Assembly (NCBI GenBank): GCA_015492195.1
Contig: WGFP01000005.1
Span: 1 to 8,643 of the forward strand
Direction of reading: 5' to 3'
DNA: 8,643 nt
From: Acidiferrobacterales bacterium
GTDB lineage: Bacteria > Pseudomonadota > Gammaproteobacteria > Acidiferrobacterales > Sulfurifustaceae
Both the position numbers and the translations under genes were made by a program. Each line of letters begins with the position of its first letter. Position 1 is the first letter of the stretch. A model generated the notes under the pieces. That model was not told the origin of the DNA. It saw only the letters and a program-made list of their open reading frames with translations, and did no database searches. This document shows, piece after piece, positions 5,252 to 8,643 of the stretch.

Positions 5252-6128
5252 TATTCCGGCCCCGCTTAGGAGGCTTTTGCTCGTTATTATTCTGTTGCCC
5301 GCCTCGTACCCGTTTCCCGGTCAGGCCGCGGCTGATAATGACGTTCGCATCATTCAACTGAGAAACCGCCCCGCCCAGGAGATCATTCCCCTCATCCGCC
5401 CCTTGCTGGCGCCCGGCGACGTGATCAAAGGCATGGATTACCGGCTGATCGTGCGCACGTCGGCAAAGAACATGCGGGAAATCGAGCGCCTCCTGCAACA
5501 GCTTGATGTCGCCCGGCGTAATCTCACCATCACCGTGAAACAGGCCGTGGTCGCCGACAACACGCGCACGACGCATGCGTTAAGCGGCGAAAAACGGATC
5601 GGGCGAAACACACGCATCATCCTGCCGGAAAAAACCGCGCCGGACGATTCTGGGCTGGTCATCGGAGGGAGCCGGCCCGACAGCCTGCGTTACCGCACCA
5701 AACGTGACGCCACCGTCACCCGGAGCAATCGCACCCAGGTGCTCCGCGTGCTGGACGGCCGGCGGGCCTATATCCGCGTGGGACAGTCGATTCCGCATGT
5801 CCGACAGATACTCACGCTGACGGGTCACCGGGCGATCATCGAACAAGGCATGGTACTGCAAAACGTAACCACCGGCTTCGACGTACTTCCCCGGCTCCGC
5901 GGCAACCGCGTCCTTCTTGAGATCACGCCGCGCCTCTCTTCACTCGAGGATTCTTCAATCGGTTTGGTAAACTTTCAGGAATTAACGACCACGGTTACTG
6001 CGAGACTCGGGGAATGGATTAATCTCGGACAAATCATCGGCGCCGATAATACGGTCAGCCGCGCCATCCTGGACAGCGCCTCGGTGCGGTCCAACGAACG
6101 CCGCACTATTTTGATTAAAGTCGAGTAA
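5241..6128 (+). CDS. Short secretin-like protein (NolW-type N domain plus partial secretin domain)
   Basis: A 295-residue exported protein with signal peptide RRLLLVIILLPASYPFPGQAA. Residues about 35-92 (VRIIQLRNRPAQEIIPLIRP, then DYRLIVRTSAKNMREIERLL and QLD) fit the NolW/secretin N1-type fold. The region from about 160 onward resembles the secretin core: VLDGRRAYIRVGQSIP, RGNRVLLEITPRLS, TVTARLGEWINLGQIIG and ERRTILIKVE parallel GspD blocks. The canonical VPxLGDIPxLGxLF loop is absent, replaced by TVSRAILDSASVRS. Typical secretins are 450-700 residues with several N domains, so this may be a small outer-membrane or periplasmic relative rather than a secretion channel. ATG 5241 overlaps the upstream stop and lacks a Shine-Dalgarno, implying coupling. 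TTG 5277 after AGGAGG (5268-5273) is an alternative, but it would lose the n-region arginines. Confidence 0.78.
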   Translation: MCIDIPAPLRRLLLVIILLPASYPFPGQAAADNDVRIIQLRNRPAQEIIPLIRPLLAPGDVIKGMDYRLIVRTSAKNMREIERLLQQLDVARRNLTITVKQAVVADNTRTTHALSGEKRIGRNTRIILPEKTAPDDSGLVIGGSRPDSLRYRTKRDATVTRSNRTQVLRVLDGRRAYIRVGQSIPHVRQILTLTGHRAIIEQGMVLQNVTTGFDVLPRLRGNRVLLEITPRLSSLEDSSIGLVNFQELTTTVTARLGEWINLGQIIGADNTVSRAILDSASVRSNERRTILIKVE

Positions 6129-6145
6129 CCAGCCTTAAAGGGGAA

Positions 6146-7294
6146 ATGGCGAAACCTAAGTTTACGTTTCCCTGGCGCGACGGCAATCGCTTCGAATTGT
6201 TGATCGACGCCGATGCGTTCTTCCCGCGCATGCTTGACGCGATCGCAGGGGCGCGGCGGCTTGTCATGCTTGAAATGTATCTGTTTGAATCCGGCCGGGT
6301 GGCAACGCGGTTTATCGACGCACTGGTCGACGCCGCCCGCCGGGGCGTGACGGTGAAACTGCTGCTGGATGATTTCGGCGCGTTCGGGCTCAACCGCTAC
6401 GACCGTCGCCGGCTCAGCGACGGCGGCGTGGAGGTGGTCTGGTATAACCGGTTCCGCTTGGGGAAGCTGTTCGACAACCTCGCGCGTGATCACCGCAAAC
6501 TCCTGCTGGTCGATGATGCGGTTGCGTTTGTCGGGGGTGCCGGCATCACCGATGAGTTTGACCCCCCGCACCGGCCGAACGAGCGCTGGCGGGAAACCAT
6601 GATACAGATCGAAGGCCCGGTGATCACGGACTGGCGCGCGCTTTTTCTCGATGTCTTCAACCGCTTCAATGAGCGAACTTTTACGCCGCCGCAAACAACT
6701 GTGCGACCCTTTCCCGACGGCATGGCCGGCCGGGTGTTGATCACGCAGGGCCTTAAGCATCAGGAATTAAAACGCGCGCTCATTAAACACGTCACCGCCT
6801 CCGAACAGCGTGTGTGGATCGCCACTGCCTATTTTGTGCCGTCGTGGCGCATTCGCCGGGCGCTGCGCCGCGCTGCGCGGCGCAGCGTGGATGTCAGGGT
6901 GCTGTTGCCCGGCCCGCTCACGGATCATCCGGGCGTGCGCCATGCCGGCCGGCGATTCTACGGCAGACTGCTCGCCAACGGTGTACGCATCTTTGAATAC
7001 CAACCGCGAGTGCTGCACGCAAAGGTCGTACTTTGCGATCACTGGGTATCGGTCGGCTCGAGCAATCTCGACCGATGGAACATCCGCTGGAACTTAGAAG
7101 CCAATCAGAGCATCGAGAGCGATATATTCGCGGGGCGGGTGATGAATATGTTCAACGCTGATTTTCGCAACAGCATCGAGTGTCGCCACGAGGATTGGCT
7201 CAACCGCCCATGGAGATTACGATTGGAGGAGTGGTTCTGGGGTAACGTGGATCGGTTCTTGACGCGGCTTGGTCGCGGCCGCCGCGGACCTTAG
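6146..7294 (+). CDS. clsB: ClsB-type cardiolipin synthase (phospholipase D superfamily)
   Basis: A 382-residue PLD-superfamily phosphatidyltransferase without N-terminal membrane helices, which resembles E. coli ClsB (YbhO) rather than ClsA. Two complete catalytic motifs are visible: HRKLLLVD (His116, Lys118, Asp123), followed by FVGGAGI, and HAKVVLCD (His291, Lys293, Asp298), followed by VGSSNLD. The family would join two phospholipids to make cardiolipin at the inner membrane; ClsB can also form phosphatidylglycerol. Substrate here is inferred. The basic, aromatic C-terminus could be membrane-associating. AAAGG lies close before the ATG, and the gene begins 17 bases after the secretin-like stop. 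It is the last gene of the cluster, followed by a terminator. The symbol is assigned by motif and architecture, not by a database match. Confidence 0.88.
   Translation: MAKPKFTFPWRDGNRFELLIDADAFFPRMLDAIAGARRLVMLEMYLFESGRVATRFIDALVDAARRGVTVKLLLDDFGAFGLNRYDRRRLSDGGVEVVWYNRFRLGKLFDNLARDHRKLLLVDDAVAFVGGAGITDEFDPPHRPNERWRETMIQIEGPVITDWRALFLDVFNRFNERTFTPPQTTVRPFPDGMAGRVLITQGLKHQELKRALIKHVTASEQRVWIATAYFVPSWRIRRALRRAARRSVDVRVLLPGPLTDHPGVRHAGRRFYGRLLANGVRIFEYQPRVLHAKVVLCDHWVSVGSSNLDRWNIRWNLEANQSIESDIFAGRVMNMFNADFRNSIECRHEDWLNRPWRLRLEEWFWGNVDRFLTRLGRGRRGP
6861..6887 (+). repeat. GC-rich perfect palindrome inside clsB
   Basis: CGCTGCGCCGCGC (6861-6873) and GCGCGGCGCAGCG (6875-6887) are exact reverse complements around a single T. 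They encode part of an arginine/alanine-rich helix (RRALRRAARR). The codons alone could produce such symmetry, but the exact 13-bp arms would make a very stable stem in mRNA or in single-stranded DNA. Confidence 0.85.
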
Positions 7295-7306
7295 CTGTCG
7301 ACCAGA

Positions 7307-7350
7307 AGATGTCGGAGCGATTAAAATCAAATCACTCCGACGTCTCTTTT
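7307..7350 (+). terminator. Intrinsic terminator after clsB
   Basis: AGATGTCGGAGCGATT (7307-7322) pairs with AATCACTCCGACGTCT (7330-7345) over a seven-base loop, with one G-U pair and one C-A mismatch. CTTTTCC follows. It sits 12 bases beyond the clsB stop. The minus-strand side has no T-run, so it mainly serves the plus-strand cluster. Confidence 0.85.
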
Positions 7351-7366
7351 CCTGCTCCCGCGCCGT

Positions 7367-7561
7367 TTACTGGAAAGCAACAACCAGTGCAACGATCAAC
7401 AACAATAGGGTGATGCCCTGCAACCCCACGCGCGCGAACATAAACTGGGGGCTGTGTTTGCGATCAAATTTACCGCCATGGGCCATGGAAACAATACCCG
7501 TTACCAGAGCACCCGCTGTCGCGAGCAGCGCGATCACGATCACAACGGTCAATATGTTCAT
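7367..7561 (-). CDS. Twin-transmembrane (HIG1-like) small protein next to coxA
   Basis: A 64-residue protein, MNILTVVIVIALLATAGALV..., with two hydrophobic helices (about 2-25 and 45-62). They are joined by a short polar loop, MAHGGKFDRKHSPQFMFARV. The helix-loop-helix layout and an (M)xxRVGLQ-type entry to the second helix resemble the twin-TM/HIG1 family. Bacterial and mitochondrial HIG1 members (Rcf1-like) help assemble or tune cytochrome c oxidase. That role is inferred here from the family and from adjacency to coxA on the same strand. ATG 7561 is preferred over ATG 7564 because GGAGG then lies at better spacing; an upstream in-frame start at 7609 would add hydrophilic residues and ignore the Shine-Dalgarno. 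An FNR-type promoter appears to drive it. It converges on clsB. Confidence 0.82.
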   Translation of the reverse strand: MNILTVVIVIALLATAGALVTGIVSMAHGGKFDRKHSPQFMFARVGLQGITLLLLIVALVVAFQ

Positions 7562-7568
7562 CATGCCA

Positions 7569-7573
7569 CCTCC
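7569..7573 (-). promoter_or_regulatory. Ribosome-binding site for the twin-TM gene
   Basis: On the minus strand GGAGG is followed by TGGC, then two consecutive ATG codons. Spacing favours the second ATG (7561-7559). The adjacent hairpin at 7574-7588 abuts this site and could affect ribosome access. Confidence 0.85.
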
Positions 7574-7607
7574 CGGGTAAGGTACCCGACGCGCCCTCAT
7601 GGAGGGC
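7574..7607 (-). repeat. Two small hairpins in the twin-TM leader
   Basis: CGGGTA (7574-7579) and TACCCG (7583-7588) pair over a three-base loop; GCCCTC (7593-7598) and GAGGGC (7602-7607) pair over another three-base loop. Both arms match perfectly. The first directly touches the Shine-Dalgarno. If transcription starts near 7619 both would lie in a leader of about 57 bases. A regulatory or stabilising role is conjecture. Confidence 0.6.
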
Positions 7608-7625
7608 ACGCCGTTTCATCTTCCC

Positions 7626-7631
7626 ATCATG
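7626..7631 (-). promoter_or_regulatory. Candidate -10 element of the twin-TM promoter
   Basis: CATGAT on the minus strand matches TATAAT at four of six positions. Its centre is 32 bp from the centre of the FNR box, the spacing of class II FNR-activated promoters (box at -41.5). TATATT (7640-7635) is a better hexamer by sequence but only 23 bp from the box. Confidence 0.5.
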
Positions 7632-7653
7632 CACAATATATGGCTGTTTTACC

Positions 7654-7667
7654 TTGATTTACATCAA
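7654..7667 (-). promoter_or_regulatory. Perfect FNR/ANR box upstream of the twin-TM gene
   Basis: TTGATTTACATCAA matches the FNR consensus TTGAT-N4-ATCAA at all ten specified bases. It lies in the space between the coxA stop and the twin-TM start, centred about 99 bp before that start, with a -10-like hexamer at class II distance. FNR-family regulators bind such sites when their iron-sulfur cluster is intact under low oxygen. The match is direct; activation of this gene is inferred. The site lacks the TGTGA half-sites typical of CRP. Confidence 0.75.
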
Positions 7668-7716
7668 GAGAGGCGGAGCGTCCCTGTAAATACCGCGGAT
7701 CAGACGGCTTACATAT

Positions 7717-8643
7717 CTACTTGACCGACGGTGGCGTGGCGAAGCTGTGGTACGGTGCCGGTGAAGGCAGGGTCCACTCGAGGCCCTCGGCGCCGTCCCA
7801 CACCCGGCTTGAAGCCTTTTTGCCGCCTTTGACCGTTTTTATGATGAGGTACAGTAACAGAAACTGCGAGAGGCCAAGCACGAAGGCACCGATCGTGGAG
7901 ATCTGGTTGAACTCAGTGAACTGCAGCGCGTAGTCCGGGATACGGCGCGGCATGCCGGCGAGCCCCAGGAAGTGCTGCGGGAAGAAGGTCACGTTGAACG
8001 CGATGATGGTTAGCCAGAAATGCCACTTGCCCAGGGTCTCGTTGTACATGTGACCGGTCCATTTGGGCAACCAGTAATAAAGGCCGCCGAAAATGGCCAA
8101 GACCGAACCCGCGAAAATCGTGTAATGGAAGTGGGCCACGACAAAATAGGTGTCGTGGTACTGAAAATCCGCCGGCGTGATGGACAACATCAGTCCGGAA
8201 AGCCCGCCGATGGTAAACAGGAAAACCCCGGCGATGGCAAAAAGCATGGGCGTCTCAAACGTCATGGATCCGCGCCACATGGTCGCAATCCAGTTGAACA
8301 CCTTCACGCCGGTGGGCACGGCAATAAGCATGGTGGCATACATGAAGAACAACTCACCGGCCAGGGGCATACCGACTGTATACATATGATGCGCCCAGAC
8401 GATAAAAGAGAGGAAGGCGATCGAAGCGGTGGCATACACCATGGAGTTGTATCCAAAGAGCGGCTTGCGGGCGAAGGTCGGGATGATCTGCGAGAACACG
8501 CCGAATGCCGGCAGAATCAAAATGTATACCTCCGGGTGCCCGAAAAACCAGAATATATGCTGGAACAACAGGGGATCCCCGCCGCCGGCGGCGTCAAAGA
8601 AGCTGGTGCCGAAATGACGATCGGTGAGCAGCATGGTCACGGC
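7717..8643 (-). CDS. coxA: Cytochrome c oxidase subunit I, C-terminal part (N-terminus off the right edge)
   Basis: The final 308 residues of an A1-type haem-copper oxidase subunit, the proton-pumping catalytic subunit of aa3 cytochrome c oxidase in the inner membrane. Visible in order are FWFFGHPEVYILILP, with the CuB ligand His, the D-channel Glu and the cross-linked Tyr; WAHHMYTVG, with two more CuB ligands; PTGVKVFNW, with the K-channel Thr and Lys; and HDTYFVVAHFHYT, with the haem a3 and haem a histidines. Several membrane helices follow, then a soluble tail rich in S and P. Residues for haem a on helix II lie outside the window. No clear terminator follows the stop, so some read-through into the twin-TM gene is possible. 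ctaG or coxC, common next genes, are not downstream here. Confidence 0.97.
   Translation of the reverse strand, partial: AVTMLLTDRHFGTSFFDAAGGGDPLLFQHIFWFFGHPEVYILILPAFGVFSQIIPTFARKPLFGYNSMVYATASIAFLSFIVWAHHMYTVGMPLAGELFFMYATMLIAVPTGVKVFNWIATMWRGSMTFETPMLFAIAGVFLFTIGGLSGLMLSITPADFQYHDTYFVVAHFHYTIFAGSVLAIFGGLYYWLPKWTGHMYNETLGKWHFWLTIIAFNVTFFPQHFLGLAGMPRRIPDYALQFTEFNQISTIGAFVLGLSQFLLLYLIIKTVKGGKKASSRVWDGAEGLEWTLPSPAPYHSFATPPSVK

Noticed and set aside
5268..5279. AGGAGG followed by TTG as the start of the secretin-like gene
   Set aside because: Spacing is only three bases, and the start would drop the arginines of the signal-peptide n-region. The AGG codons encode Arg10-Arg11 of the longer form. 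Kept only as an alternative.
5975..6760. A 261-codon minus-strand open frame across the secretin-like and clsB genes
   Set aside because: It spans the junction of two well-supported plus-strand genes and has no recognisable motifs or good ribosome-binding site.

Overview
The window looks like chromosomal DNA from a GC-rich gammaproteobacterium. The best evidence is the block icd (divergent) / nudJ / mnmA / purB, which matches the conserved enterobacterial neighbourhood icd-rluE-nudJ-mnmA-hflD-purB. The proteins are closest in style to those of aerobic or microaerophilic, possibly sulfur-oxidising lineages. That last point is an impression from protein wording and an aa3-type oxidase, not a taxonomic test. 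No rRNA, tRNA, CRISPR array, insertion sequence or prophage was found.

Left part (1-3656): the 5' end of icd runs leftwards. Rightwards come nudJ (Nudix hydrolase) and mnmA (tRNA 2-thiouridylase), coupled by an ATGA overlap. Next comes a purB that is about 75 residues too long at its N-terminus. The extra segment reads as a small helix-turn-helix DNA-binding domain, in frame with a complete adenylosuccinate lyase. A near-perfect 20-bp palindrome abuts the start codon. hflD, which lies between mnmA and purB in E. coli, is absent. A strong hairpin terminator at 3631-3656 separates purB from a convergent small membrane-protein gene.

Middle part (3684-7350): an unrecognised four-helix membrane protein with a very basic tail (minus strand) faces away from a four-gene plus-strand cluster. 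A 9-bp inverted repeat, whose arms each contain TATACTAA, lies in the divergent intergenic space. The cluster encodes a PLD-like protein without catalytic HKD motifs (DUF7931-like), an NlpC/P60 peptidoglycan-hydrolase lipoprotein, a very short secretin-like protein, and a ClsB-type cardiolipin synthase. Gaps are 14 nt, an 11-nt overlap and 17 nt, so these are probably one transcript, ended by the terminator at 7307-7350. The products suggest a cell-envelope job (cell-wall cleavage, an outer-membrane or periplasmic protein, phospholipid synthesis), but their cooperation is inferred only from linkage.

Right part (7367-8643): on the minus strand lie the C-terminal two thirds of coxA (A1-type cytochrome c oxidase subunit I). 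Downstream of it is a 64-residue twin-transmembrane, HIG1-like protein. The small gene has its own apparent promoter, with a perfect FNR/ANR box (TTGAT-N4-ATCAA) placed 32 bp from a -10-like hexamer, as in class II FNR promoters. This suggests oxygen-responsive expression of a possible oxidase accessory protein.

The most unusual items are the HTH-PurB fusion with its adjacent palindrome, the miniature secretin in an envelope operon, and the FNR-box-driven twin-TM gene next to coxA.
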